A DNA stretch of 64,000 nt from CAYWBW01 sp964456745. GTDB taxonomy: Bacteria; Patescibacteriota; Gracilibacteria; GCA-2401425; JAJOLG01. This document shows, in pieces, positions 11,022 through 22,021 of the stretch. The position numbers were made by a program, and so were the translations under genes. Every line of letters begins with the position of its first letter. Within the stretch, counting starts at the first letter, position 1. Under the pieces are notes generated by a model. The model had not been told where the DNA came from, searched no databases, and saw nothing but the letters and a program-made list of their open reading frames with translations. The DNA lies in contig CAYWBW010000003.1 of assembly GCA_964456745.1 (NCBI GenBank), forward strand, positions 60,745-124,744, read 5' to 3'.

Positions 11022-11940
11022 TTATTTCTTGTGGATTATACACAACTGAAGCCTAAGAGAGAGAAAATTTATTGAAACCATTACTCAATTAAAAAATTCT
11101 GCAATTAAAAAATGATTGAAAGTTAAAACAATAAAAAACAATGAAGTTCTGGCCTTGATCAAACTAAATAATTCATCATTGATATGAAGCCACTCAAAAA
11201 ATAAACCTGATTTTGTAATTTTTTGGGACAAAGATGTTAGGCTTGCTAGGCACTTGGAAAGAATGTGATTTAAATTGTTCAACAGCTCAAAGGCTATAGA
11301 AATTTGTGATGATAAATCTCTAACACAGCAAGTTCTTTCAGACAACAATATCTTAATGCCCAAAACCTTAACATCTCCATTGATATTTAATGAAAGTTTA
11401 AATATCAATAATGATTATATTAATTCAATAGAAAAAGAATTTAAATATCCATTTGTTATAAAAGAAGTTTATTGAGCTTTTGGCTTGCAGGTATATTTAA
11501 TTAAAAACAAAAATAATCTGTTAAAAATCATTAAGCAGATTTGAATAAAACCTTACATAATACAAGAATTTATTGAGAAAAGTAAATGAAGATCGATAAG
11601 GTTAAATGTAGTTGGCAACAAGGTTGTGGCAAGCATGTTGAGAATTTCAAAAACAGATTTCATAACAAGTGCGAGTATGGGCTGTGATATTTATAATTAT
11701 GAACCAAATAAAAAACAAATTAATTTAGCAATTAAATGCACTAAATTAATTTGAGTAGATTTTGCTTGAGTAGATTTACTATTTTGAGACGATGATGAAC
11801 CAATTGTATGCGAAGTAAATTCAAATGCACAAATGAAAAATATTCTAAATTGCACTTGAATAAATGTTGCTGATTATATTATCGGATATATTATCAATAT
11901 TATTGATTGCAAACTGAGTAAGGGTTTTAATAGGAATTAA
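11014..11940 (+). CDS. RimK-type ATP-grasp ligase
   Basis: A 308-residue protein with the RimK order: an N-terminal pre-ATP-grasp fold; NSSKAIEICDDKSLTQQVLSD (the usual DK-lead into the ATP-grasp); PFVIKEVYGAFG (phosphate loop with lysine and TGA-glycines); YIIQEFIEKSKGRSIRLNVVG; and a metal-binding end VDLLFGDDDEPIVCEVN (D...ExN). Enzymes of this class join an amino group to a carboxylate using ATP, for example adding glutamate or building small peptides. Coupling to the upstream amidohydrolase-like gene suggests a make-and-cleave or make-and-trim pair acting on one amide-linked product. Confidence 0.8.
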
Positions 11941-12183
11941 TAAAAATAAAGCAAAAACAAGATCTCTTTCAATAATTCTTAAGGTTATAGGTATTGTAAA
12001 CGGTGACTCAAATGCCTTAAATGCTCCGATTTTATCATTAAGTTCTCTGATTTCTCAATTTTCAAGCTCTTTATTGAAAGTAGCAAATTGATCTAATGCT
12101 TCAATTTCTATAATAATGTCATCTCCAATTGATTCTCAAGAATATTTTATGTTTGACAGTGTTAAATAGACATATTTTACCAT
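11845..12183 (-). CDS. Small hypothetical protein, possibly truncated
   Basis: A 112-residue minus-strand frame starting MVKYVYLTLSNIKYSGESIGDD, with two TGA-glycines in plausible turns. The first 80 residues look protein-like (alternating strands). The last 31 run antisense through the 3' end of the ATP-grasp gene and end in a chance-looking tail. It may be a remnant whose true 3' part was lost when the neighbour arrived. No family was recognised. Confidence 0.35.
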
Positions 12184-12341
12184 AAGAACTTGATACTGAT
12201 TATTTGATTAAATCAAATAGATTTTAATTATGTTTTTACATTAAAACAATATGAAAAACTCAAAAATATCAGTTAACTTTGCTTTGATGCAAAAAAACAA
12301 GTATCTTTGAACATATATAAAATGAATTAGATTTTATTTTT

Positions 12342-14495
12342 ATGTCAATTATACAGTCGTTTATTAATCAATTAAGACCAAGAGAAGCAACTATTCAAGT
12401 ATGACCGATATTTGAATATTTTAGAGATCATCATGGAAAAAAGTTTATTGAAGCTGAGGAAAGAGCTTTGCATAAATTTTTTCCACATAATCACATTCTT
12501 GTTCCACTTGATTGACCTGAAAGAGAAAGAGCTGATAATAGATTTTGGGATTTTTTCTTTTTTGATTATAGAGATAGATCTTTTAGGAAAAAAACGATAT
12601 TAGAATTTTACTGTGAGAATGCAGATCTTTCTGAAAGCGAAAGAGATTATTATAAAAACTTAATAAAAAATCAGGTTTATAGTGCATTCAGAGTAATTAA
12701 AATAGATACTGGCAAATCTTTTAATGCTAGAGATCTACTTACTAATAAAACATATTTAATCAAGGAATATACTGCTACTTTTGAGATGAATATGTGAGAT
12801 CTGATTATATGGAGAATTACAACAGACAAGAAGTGAGATTATAGACTAGCTCCATGAATGTGTAATGTTTACAGCTGAGAAGCTGCAATATCAATATGAA
12901 ATGTAATTGAGCGAAATAATGACAAGTGGGAATATGATAAATTTTCATCCTTAATTTTTGAAAAGATTTTTTATAAAAAGTCAGAAAAAGATGAATTAAA
13001 TATCTTTAATCAACAAGACGGCAATGATGATAAAGAGTTTCTTCAGAGAGAATTTGAAAAAACACTAAAGAAATATAAGTCAATTTTAACCATAGATGAA
13101 ATTATTGATTGAATTTACAACGAATCTGAGTGATATGATGTATGAGCCATCTTGACTACTATTTTGAAAAGTTTTAGAAAGCACCCTTCAGAAAAACAAA
13201 TTGATGATTTCATGCAATTATGTAATAAATTTCTTAATAAGCTACCAAGAAAAGCTCTTTGATGAAAATCTCCAAATGAAGCAAGTGATGATATCAATAA
13301 ATGACAAATAGAAAAAACATTAATTCAAGATCTATCTAATGCACTACAAAGCAGTATTGATTTAAACAGGATGCCATCAGAGAAAGTGGCAAATAAGTTT
13401 ATAGAGGATTTTCAGAAAAATTGGCTCGATACATCTCAAGAAGTTTTAGGCGGGGAAACTCCCAGAGAAGCTATTTTGAAGGAAAGAAAATCACTCTGAA
13501 ATAAAGATAAGCGGATTTCAATTAGATTTATGGCTAATAGGGTATGACCATGATGAATAAATGAAAATGATAAAACTATTTCCATTGAAAACATAAATGT
13601 CTCCGATAATTATCTATTACATGATCTTAAAGTTTTGTTAAAATTCATAGATCAAAAAGATTGAATTAAGTTAAACCCAAAAAGTAATGATATAAGACTT
13701 GACATTCTCGAAAAAATTATATCTAAATGCAAAAAAACATGACTTTTTTATTATAAATATTGAAGAAAATGAAAATCGGATTTTTCAATATGAAACTATA
13801 GTAATTTTCTTTGGTTGTTGTGAATTTTAGCAAAGCTGATAATAAAGAAATGACAAGAGCTGACTATAAATAAAGATAATTATGCAAAATTCCTAAAATT
13901 ATCCTGATGAGAGCAGTTATATCAATTATTTACAGTATGGTATTTTTCTAATAAATGGGATTTTTTATTCAATAGACCACTTAATTCACTTGAAAAAGAT
14001 ATATTGGAAGGTTATTACATAAAACGAGAATCTGCACTCGCTAATCTTGATTTAATATGAGATAAAAAAGAATCAATGAAAGACTTCTTTTATCGTTTTT
14101 ACTGATCAAAAAGAAATATTCTTAAGAATGATAATCATATGAAGCTTTTTCTGAAATGAATGCTTACAACATTTGTTGTCAATAATTTCAATATATTTTG
14201 ATTACTTGACTGATATGTAAACAAATATGCTTTCGAGAATTGAGATTTTTATACAGCTATTCCGGAATACATTCAAACTACTACAACAGGAAGGCAATTA
14301 CTGCCACATATAGTTGATGAGTTATTTCTAAAAAAAATGGATCAATGAAGTCAAAGGTGAGAATTTAGTCCGGTACAAATTTGAGAATATGACCCTAACA
14401 GAAATAAAAAGTCATTAGTTGTTAATAAAACCGGTAGAAATGATCCATGTCCATGCTGAAGTTGAAAGAAGTATAAGAAATGCTGTCTTAAATAA
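12342..14495 (+). CDS. Large SEC-C-motif protein of unknown function
   Basis: A 717-residue protein that ends in a textbook SEC-C zinc motif, NDPCPCGSGKKYKKCCLK, also the C-terminal motif of SecA in this window (27991). In SecA this motif binds zinc and SecB or ribosomes. Elsewhere it is a general docking module. The rest (PRE-like N-terminus, acidic and Trp/Tyr-rich helical repeats, many F/W/Y near residues 480-640) was not recognised. More than 35 glycines are TGA. The next gene, another zinc-binding protein, starts 5 bases downstream, so they form a unit. Confidence 0.7.
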
Positions 14496-14500
14496 TTCAC

Positions 14501-15064
14501 ATGAAATCAAATTGTAAATTCTGTGGGAAAAAAGCTAGGAGGTATTGTGTGAGCTTAGATGATTCAATTTGCTCAAAATGTTGTTGAACAAAACGAAATA
14601 ATGAAGTTAATTGCAATAATTCTTGCGAGTATTTGTGATGAGAAGATGTTAGAATGGAAAGAGAAATAGAAAAATTAGTTAAATCTACATTTAAATCAGA
14701 AGAAGATGATATTTTTCAAAATAATCCGGAATCAATAACAGTTGCATCCTGATTGGAGTCATTTTTTATAAGTTACAATTGAGAAGTTGATGTATTATAC
14801 GATGAAAAAATCAAATCAGGTCTAATAAAGCTCTATGCTTTTGTGTCATGACTTAGAAATAGCCTTACTCCTGATAATGACTTTGAAAAGTCCATGATTC
14901 AAATGTGGAAAGTTATTGAGTCATGATCGGCAAAAGAGATTTCAACTGAGATCAAATGATTAGCTATTTTAAGACTACTACATTCTATAGATAGTTTCAC
15001 ATGATGAGTGTTATGATCTAAATGATATATAACTATGATCGGTAATATGTTTGATAGATCTTAG
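14501..15064 (+). CDS. Small Cys-rich zinc-binding protein
   Basis: A 187-residue protein with an N-terminal zinc cluster, CKFCGKKARRYC followed by CSKCCG, then CNNSCEY. After it comes an acidic linker and a helical region without known motifs. The cluster resembles short treble-clef knuckles in proteins that accompany SEC-C proteins. It starts 5 bases after the SEC-C gene, and its 3' end overlaps the convergent BRO-N gene by 54 bases. Function unknown. Confidence 0.6.
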
Positions 15065-15850
15065 TAAGTAATTCTTCTTTGTGATTACTTTCTTGCCTGA
15101 TTCAATCTCAAGCTTTTTTCTTGCATCTCAAGCAATTTTTCATCATTTTTGACTAGCTGTTTTACATTGAGAAAATCACTTACTATCTTGATTCTTAATA
15201 ATTTCTGTAGTAGAAGCTTCTCATAGCATATTAAATATAAGCTCAAGATCAGTCATATGATCTCTGAGATTTTTTCTCTTTAATCATTTGAAAGTTTTAT
15301 ACTGTTTTGATTTCATTCAAAATGTAGCTTGATAAATTTCATCAGTTAAAATTGCATATTCAAGTCATTCCTGTACACCTCTATCTTGCCACTCTCATGT
15401 AAGAGTATTTCTTATTGCTATTCATCTTTCTCTTTTGTCTATCCAGTCTTTAGGATATCATTTTTGCTCATATAATTTCCTCATTCTTTTCATTGCAAGT
15501 TCCGGATCTTCAATTTCTTGAACTCTTTCATATCATACTTTTGCAAGCCATTTTTTGAATGGTTCTGCTCTTGGAGATGGGATTGATTGGATAATCCTAA
15601 AACATCATTCAGTATTTGCACAATTAATCTTTTGTTCTCATCATGCAGTCTTTATTGCAAGGGGGGTGACAATTTGTCCCCACCCTTTACCTAGCTCATC
15701 ATCTCGTTTTTTCATTTTTTTGATATAGTCCTTAACATTAACACTTTCAGTTAAAACTGAAACTACATCCTCAACTACAAACCACCATTCATTATTATGT
15801 ATAGTTTTTCTTATTTTTGTTCATTGAAAAATTGAGATTTTATTTATCAT
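15011..15850 (-). CDS. BRO-N family (phage antirepressor-like / DinD-like) protein, copy 1
   Basis: A 279-residue protein opening INKISIFQGTKIRKTIHNNEWWFVVEDV, the BRO-N fold (the WWF..DVV core of phage antirepressors), then IQSIPSPRAEPFKKWLAKVGYERV and a conserved C-terminal domain with NLRDHMTDLEL and GGKIAGDARKKLE. It is a clear paralogue of the gene at 57779-58612. Of its glycines, 16 are TGA and about 5 are GGN. Such proteins are common in prophages and beside type I restriction genes. Convergent with the zinc protein and divergent from the recombinase. Confidence 0.75.
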
Positions 15851-15962
15851 AACATAATGATTAATGTATAAGCAGAGAGTATATTATGCTTTATTTTGGG
15901 ATAAGACAATGATAAATGCACTCCAAATGATCTATTTAAAATAATTGAGTAATATAAATCCT

Positions 15963-17741
15963 ATGAAACAAAAAACAGCAATCATCTATTCAAGAGTATC
16001 GACCAACAAGCAATGACAACAAGGAGAAAGTCTTGAGAATCAAGAAAAAGAATGTTTAAGGTTCTGTGAAAAAATAATATCAAAGTTCTTTGTAAGCCAT
16101 TTAGAGAGCAATTCACTTGAACTAAATCAGATAGACCGAAGTTCAATGAAGCTCTAAGTTTCATAGATAATTCCAATGACAAAGTTGATTACTGCATAAT
16201 CTACAAAATTGATAGGAGTACAAGGTGAGGATTTGAAACATACAATGACATTAAAAAGAAACTAATGAAAGATTGAGTAATTCTCAGAGATATTCAATGA
16301 ATAATTCAAGAAGAAAAAAATATTTTAAATATCGATTGAGTTAATACGGATAAATATGACTGGGCTAAGGTAAATCCCTGAAAATACTCTGAACATTTGC
16401 AAGTTATGTTTTCAGAAGAAGAACGTAATTCAATATTGCAAAGAATGATTGGTCAACAAATTAGGGAGGCTCGGAGCTGATTTCAAGTAAGACAAGCTAA
16501 TTTTGGATTCCAAAATCACAAAATAATATCCAATGAATGAAAAAAGAAAGTAATTCAAATAGAACACCCTGAAGAATCAGCCTATATAAAGCAAATATTT
16601 GAACTCAAAGCAAGATGAGGCTTAAACGATAAGCAAATTGTGGATAAAATTAATCAGATGTGATACAAATCAAGAGAAAGAAACAAGTGGAATAGCGATA
16701 AAACAAAGATCATCTGAAAAGATTGAGGAAATAAGCTTGATGTCAAAACAATGCAGGTTTATTTATCACAAGTTGTATATGCATGAATAAAAGTTGAAGA
16801 ATGGACTTGATTTAAACCTATTAAAGCTCCATATCCATGACTTATTAGCATAGACACCTTTAATAAAGCAAATAAAGGGAAAATCAAAATAGTAGAACAA
16901 GCAGATTGAGAATTGAATATTTTATACTGAAAAGAACTGGAATCAGAGCAGATCAAAGAAATAAGGTTAAGCTACAATCCTACTTATCCATATTCTAAAG
17001 TGCTTAAATGCCCTATTTGCTCATGACACTTAACTGCAAGTAAATCACGATCTTGAAACTGAACTCATTATCATTATTACCAATGTTGATGAAAAAATTG
17101 AGGAAAGCATAAAAATTACAAAATCAACAAAGATACAGCAAATAAACAGATCATTGAGTTTGTTAATGAGATAAAGCCTAATAATGAAATTATAAATTGA
17201 TTTACTGAGATATTAGATTTGATATGGAGCGAAAGGAAATCAGAGATTAAGCAGTATGATGATATTAGAAAAACAAATATTACAGATCTTAAAAACAAAC
17301 AAACAGCTATAGTATCAAGTTTGGACAACTATCTAAAATATCCAAAAAATCCTTGAAGTAAAGAATAAAGAACTTGAAACTATTAAAATTGAGATAAAAG
17401 AATTAACTCAAGATTTTGAAAATAATCAAAATACAGATGAGATGAAATTGGATGAGTTTAAAACTATCTCGAATTTAGTTCTCACACAACTTGATAAATT
17501 GGCTACTAAAACAGATAAACCTGAAATCATTAAGCTTACTTTCGATCTCATCTTTGATGAAACTCCAAGTTTTGAAGAAATCAACTCTCACACAATTAAA
17601 ATGTTCCCAATCTTTAATCTACAAGCCAAAAAAATCCTCAGCAAGCTGAAGATTCTTCGATTTTCGTTCATGGTGGAGCATAACGGAGTTGAACCGTTGA
17701 CCTCCTGCGTGCAAGGCAGGCGCTCTAGCCAACTGAGCTAA
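15963..17741 (+). pseudogene. Serine recombinase (resolvase/invertase, large type), two frameshifts
   Basis: The N-terminus, TAIIYSRVSTNKQGQQGESLENQ, is a serine-recombinase catalytic start with the nucleophile Ser. At an A6 run (16069-16074) the frame must shift by one to continue into EQFTGTKSDRPKF, IIYKIDRSTRGG, the Recombinase domain and a zinc ribbon (CPICSGH...CGGK). A second shift near 17340 is needed to join the coiled-coil tail (KELETIKIEIKELTQDF). Read this way it matches the order of large serine recombinases. The last 25 codons run antisense through tRNA-Ala and are not native protein. It is either decayed or carries two sequencing errors. Confidence 0.75.
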
Positions 17742-17747
17742 TGCCCC
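17671..17747 (-). tRNA. tRNA-Ala(UGC)
   Basis: Full cloverleaf on the minus strand: acceptor GGGGCAT pairing with ATGCTCC, D-arm AGCTCAGTTGG, anticodon loop CTTGCAC... giving anticodon TGC, T-arm with GGTTCAACTCC, discriminator A and an encoded CCA (17671-17673). Its 3' end faces the recombinase tail, the usual arrangement when an element integrates at a tRNA 3' end. Confidence 0.95.
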
Positions 17748-17894
17748 ACTAGTTTTATCTAAAGCTACTCTAATCTAAGAATAATTTTTTAAAAATCAAG
17801 AATAAGTTTTAAATATTTTAAAAAAACTCATAGTATTAGTAATTAACAATATAATTATTTGTATTGTCTTATAAAATAGCTATATTAGTCACAA

Positions 17895-18572
17895 ATGAGT
17901 AAAAAAATATTTATCCTTCTTCCGGCATTTAATGAATGAGAGCAAATAGAAGCTGTATTGCATAATATTAAGAAAAATTGATACAACAATATTATTATTG
18001 TAAATGACTGAAGTAACGATAATACTAGGGAAATACTTATCAAATGCTGAGTTAAACATGTAAATCACTTAGTTAACAGATGAGCATGAGCTGCTACACA
18101 AACATGATTCGAATTAGCTTTAATGCTTTGAGCAGATATTGTTGTAACTATGGATGCAGATGGTCAGCATTATATAGAAGATGTTGCCAAACTCATTAAT
18201 ACATTAGAAAAAGAAAAAGTAGATGTTGTTATTTGAAGTAGATTTATTGAAAAACAAAAAATTCCAATTCATAGGAAGGTATTTAATTTTATTTGAAATA
18301 TTGTTACTTGGTTTTTCTTTTGAGCATGGGTAACAGATAGCCAATCTTGACTGAAAGCTTTTAATAAAAAAGCATTTTCTAAAATAAAAATTGAGTCAAA
18401 TGGTTATGAATTTTGTAGTGAAATTATTCAAAAAATTCATAAAAATTGTTTAAGCTATAAAGAAATTCCAATATCTGTTAAATACACAAAATACTCTCAA
18501 GGGAAAGGACAAAATCTATTTAACTGATTTAAAACAGTTTGAAAACTTGCTCTTCATTCACTAATAAATTAA
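17895..18572 (+). CDS. Family 2 glycosyltransferase (dolichol-phosphate-mannose-synthase-like)
   Basis: A 225-residue protein without transmembrane segments. It opens FILLPAFNEGEQIEAVLHNI, then IIVNDGSNDNT, NRGAGAATQTGFELA, and the catalytic DADGQH (DxD-type), followed by VVIGSRF and DSQSGLKAF. This is the GT2 order of enzymes that move a sugar from a nucleotide donor to polyprenyl phosphate. It heads an eight-gene plus-strand run. The DUF2304 gene 2 bases downstream is a common partner of such transferases and probably anchors it to the membrane. Confidence 0.9.
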
Positions 18573-18574
18573 TT

Positions 18575-18904
18575 ATGCCTTTTTATAAAATTTTGATTCC
18601 AATCATTGCCGGACTAATGATCTACAAAGGTCTAATGAGTTTGATCAAATGAAATATTGATTGGCGAGAACTACTTTTCTCAACACTGTTCTGGTGATTT
18701 TTAACAGCAATAGCAATTTATCCACATATTATTGATTTTTTAGCAAGAATTACTTGAATAAGCGATTCTGTAAGGGCATTTTTTGCAATGATAATAATGC
18801 TTTTGTCTTTTGTGATTTTAAAATTAATATTGTCTATAGAAAAAATCGAAAGAAATATTACGCAAACAATAAGATACAATGCATTAGAAAAATTTAAAGA
18901 ATAA
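18575..18904 (+). CDS. DUF2304-like small membrane protein
   Basis: A 109-residue protein with three hydrophobic helices (about residues 4-20, 38-55, 66-86) and a basic-acidic helical tail IEKIERNITQTIRYNAL. DUF2304 proteins have this size and layout and sit next to GT2 genes as here. Starts 2 bases after the glycosyltransferase stop and is followed after 3 bases by the next gene. A role as membrane partner is an inference from context. Confidence 0.7.
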
Positions 18905-18907
18905 ATT

Positions 18908-19528
18908 ATGATTACAAAATTTCACAAAATCTGGATTTCGATTTTCATAGTATCATCAGTTATATGATTTCTATGAGCATCTCAGTATATAACTATAGCA
19001 AATAATAAAAATAGAACACTCCTTGATGTTAATCAAAATAGAGAAATTCTGATTTCACTTAAAGAGAATGAAAAAATTAAATGAAAAATTCATGATTTAA
19101 AAGACCTTTTATCAAATAAGCAAAACTCTAAAAGCAAAAATGATTTTGTTAAAAAGTCTTATGAAAAATTGCTTAAAGATTTAGCAAAAACAGATATTGA
19201 TTGAGAATGATTAATCTTAACTCTTTCATGAGATATCGATATTTCAAGTTTGATTGACCTTGTTCACACGCTCTGGTTTGCAAACGCAAAAGCTATATCA
19301 ATTAACAATATTAGAATTAATTCAAATTCATATTTTTCTCTCATTAATGATAATATAATATTATTAAACTGAGAACCTTTAAGTTCTCCAATGATATTTT
19401 CCATTGTCTGAGAGCAGAGCGAATTAAAAAAATACCTAACACAAGCAGATTGAATTCAAAGCAAACTAAAAGAAAGATGAATTTTGACCGAAGCTGAATT
19501 TGCTGATATATTAAAAATTTCTAAATAA
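18908..19528 (+). CDS. DUF881-like anchored protein
   Basis: A 206-residue protein with one N-terminal transmembrane helix (residues about 8-27), a coiled-coil stretch (about 35-90), then LILTLSGDIDISSLIDLVHTLWFANAKAISINNIRIN, which matches the core of DUF881/YlxW-type proteins found with division and envelope genes. The typical GP...DL...LW.AGAEAI spacing is kept. It overlaps the next gene by one base (TAATG), so translation is coupled. Confidence 0.65.
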
Positions 19529-20670
19529 TGAAAAGAACAAAGTTAAATAAATCATTTATTATCAACCTACTACTCCTTACATTTACACTTATAATTTGTT
19601 TTGCATGATTAGAAGTATTTTTTAAATACAAACTTAAATGGAGCAAGACAACATCAACAGCTGTAAATTTACCAATTTTTAAAGAAAGCACCTATCGTTC
19701 TTGGGATTTAGAACCAAATGCTTATGCAAGAAGTTGATTTGAGAAACCTGTTCCAGAAATAAAAATTAATTCTATTTGACTAAGAAACGATGAAATACCA
19801 GATATAAAAACAAAAAAAAGAATTATGCTACTTTGAGATTCTTTTGTTTTTTGAATGTGAGCTCAACAATATCACAGCATATCAGAATATTTAAATAACA
19901 CATACGCTTGAAAAAAATATACTAGGGTTATTAATGCATGAGTAATTGGTCAAACTATTGATGATGCCTATCTTTATTTGAAATACGATTGAATAAAATT
20001 AAAACCTGATGTTGTAGTGTATAATTTCTTTGTATGAAACGACATTACAGAGCTTAGAAGGCATATACATACATATTCTGAAAATTGAGAACTATTACTT
20101 ACAGAGGATAGTAAGCATTATATCAATGATTATGGATTTTTAAGAAAACACTGAAAGAAAGAGCCTAATTCATATTTTTTACTATGGCTTAACAGTGTAA
20201 TTTTTTGACTTAATACTGATGCAACCCTGACTTGGCCAGTATTTTTTGCTGACAATGATCCAAGATGAGACATAAATCTTCATAAATACTGGTGAATTTT
20301 TATCAATATACTTAAGCAAATGAATAATTTTTGTAAAAACAATGATATTAAGTTTATTGTAAATATTCTCCCAATGGATGTTCAAGTATCAAAAAGATAT
20401 TGGCATAAATATCCAAAAATGCCTTTTTGAGAAAATGAATTTAATTTTAGAAGACCACAAAAAAGAATTATTAAAATTTTAGATGATTTAGAAATTGAAT
20501 ACATTGACCTTCTCCCAAAATTCCAAGATGTTGATAAATGATTTGCCAAAGAAGATGTCAATAAATTTTTATACTTTAAACAAGATCCGCATTTTAACAG
20601 ATTATGAAATAGAAGAGCAGCCAATAGCATATATCTTCACTTAATGAATAAGTGATATTTGGATAATTAA
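19528..20670 (+). CDS. SGNH/GDSL-type hydrolase, membrane-anchored
   Basis: A 380-residue protein with an N-terminal transmembrane helix (about 12-32). The SGNH blocks are LLGDSFVFGMGAQ (block I, nucleophile Ser, residues about 110-122), NAGVIGQTI (block II), YNFFVGND (block III) and DPHFNRLGN near the C-terminus (block V, catalytic Asp/His). Such proteins act outside the membrane as esterases or O-acetyl transferases/hydrolases on cell-surface polymers. The position after a glycosyltransferase supports a surface-glycan role. The glycines of blocks I to III are mostly TGA. Confidence 0.8.
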
Positions 20671-20701
20671 TCAATCTATTATAAAATTAAAAAAATACAA
20701 T

Positions 20702-21118
20702 ATGACAAAAATATTTTTCTGATCGGACAAATGATGAAGTATTTTAAAAGAGCCTTTACTCAAATACGCAAAGGAAAAAAATATTATCTGTGAAGATCTT
20801 TGAGAAAAGCTTGATTATCCAGATATTGCCAAACTAGTATGCAAAAAGACTTCCGAGGGTAATGGAATATGAGTTCTCTTTTGCTGAACATGAATATGAA
20901 TGTCTATGTCTGCAAATAAATTAAAATGAATCAGGGCAGCCCTGGTTCACAATTGCTATGAAGCATCTATGTCAAGGAAGCATAATGATGCTAATGTTCT
21001 TTGTATGTGAGCAAGAGTACTTTGAGTTGAAATTGCAAAAAAATGTCTCGACGCTTTTTTAGAAAATGAATTTGAATGATGAAGACATGAAAGAAGGGTA
21101 AATAAAATAACTACTTAA
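20702..21118 (+). CDS. rpiB: Ribose-5-phosphate isomerase B (RpiB/LacAB family)
   Basis: A 138-residue protein spanning the family: DLGEKLDYPDIA, GVLFCGTGIGMSMSANKLKGIRAAL with the catalytic Cys, HN near residue 85, RKHNDANVLCMGARVLG, FEGGRHERR. It interconverts ribulose-5-P and ribose-5-P. One oddity: the N-terminal GSDHAG of the family reads GSDKGG here, replacing the ring-opening histidine with lysine, while the Cys and later His are intact. Starts 32 bases after the SGNH gene. Confidence 0.9.
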
Positions 21119-21120
21119 TA

Positions 21121-21504
21121 ATGAATTATATTAAAAAAACAATTCTTTGAATTATCGCCTCATGAGTGGCAATCTATCTTACATTTCACTATTTTCCTGA
21201 ATACTTAAACATTGAATGATGAATTAAATCATTTTTAATATCATGAATGATATTTTGAATTTTTAACTCTATTATCAAACCTATTTTAAAATTAGTAAGC
21301 TTGCCTTTTATCTTAATCACAGCTTGATTATTTGTACTACTAATAAATGCCTCAATTATATACCTAACTGAATATTTCTTTTTAAATGTAGAAAGCTTAA
21401 ATGTAGTATTTGAAATAAAATGATGAATACTAGCTTATATACTAGTTTCAACAATTATATCTTTATTTAATTACTGTACTCAATGGCTTATAAAAATAGA
21501 CTAA
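21121..21504 (+). CDS. YvlD / phage-holin-superfamily-IV-like membrane protein
   Basis: A 127-residue protein of four hydrophobic helices: an N-terminal one followed by HYFPEYLNI, then FNSIIKPILKLVSLPFILIT, which is the N-x-x-I-(K/R)-P-I-L-...-P...-T signature of the YvlD/holin-IV family, and a final Gly-rich pair. In other bacteria members are associated with envelope stress; none is shown to lyse cells. The start is 2 bases after rpiB's stop, so it belongs to the same operon. Confidence 0.75.
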
Positions 21505-21517
21505 CTAACTAATTATT

Positions 21518-21997
21518 ATGCACTGATTTATATTATCTGCTAAACTTTTTTTAGAAAACATAATTTTAGAATATTGAATTATCTGAATGTTTTTCATCGT
21601 TTACACCGAAGCTTTCATTCAACCAATTCCTGTAGATCCACTAATCATTGCAGCATCTTCTTTTTTGAATTTTAAATCGATTCTTTTTACTGTTTTTATT
21701 TGAACAATTTTATGAAGCGCGACCTGATATGCTTTATGAAAATATCTTTGAGAGCCAATTTTTATTAAAATATTTTGAAAAAGATCATTTTCAGCTGGAC
21801 ATAAACTTATAGAAAAATGGTGAGTACTCTGAGTAATAATTGCAGGACTTACCCCAATTCCTTACAAATTAATTACATGGATAGCTTGAATATTTGAAAT
21901 GAATTTTTGGACTTTTATTCTTGCTTGAATAGTATGAAGAATGCCTAGATTTATATTAATGTATTATTTTTGAGAAAAATTAGCCGAAATGTTTTAA
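21518..21997 (+). CDS. DedA/VTT-domain membrane protein
   Basis: A 159-residue protein. FVYTEAFIQPIPVDPLIIAAS is the DedA-family re-entrant loop motif (E...P.P.e), followed by G.iLGSatGYALGKYLG, FEKWGVLGVIIAGLTPIPYKLITWIAG and RMPRFILMYYFG. DedA proteins are phospholipid transporters/scramblases or proton-dependent transporters. It lies 13 bases after the YvlD-like gene. It is shorter than the usual ~200 residues, having lost part of the N-terminus. Confidence 0.85.
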
Positions 21998-22021
21998 TAC
22001 CTTTAAAAAACCTAAACTTAA

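Noticed and set aside
17670..17741. Coding frame through tRNA-Ala as the recombinase C-terminus
   Set aside because: The residues encoded (NGVEPLTSC...) are the usual antisense readout of a tRNA; the tRNA cloverleaf is intact.
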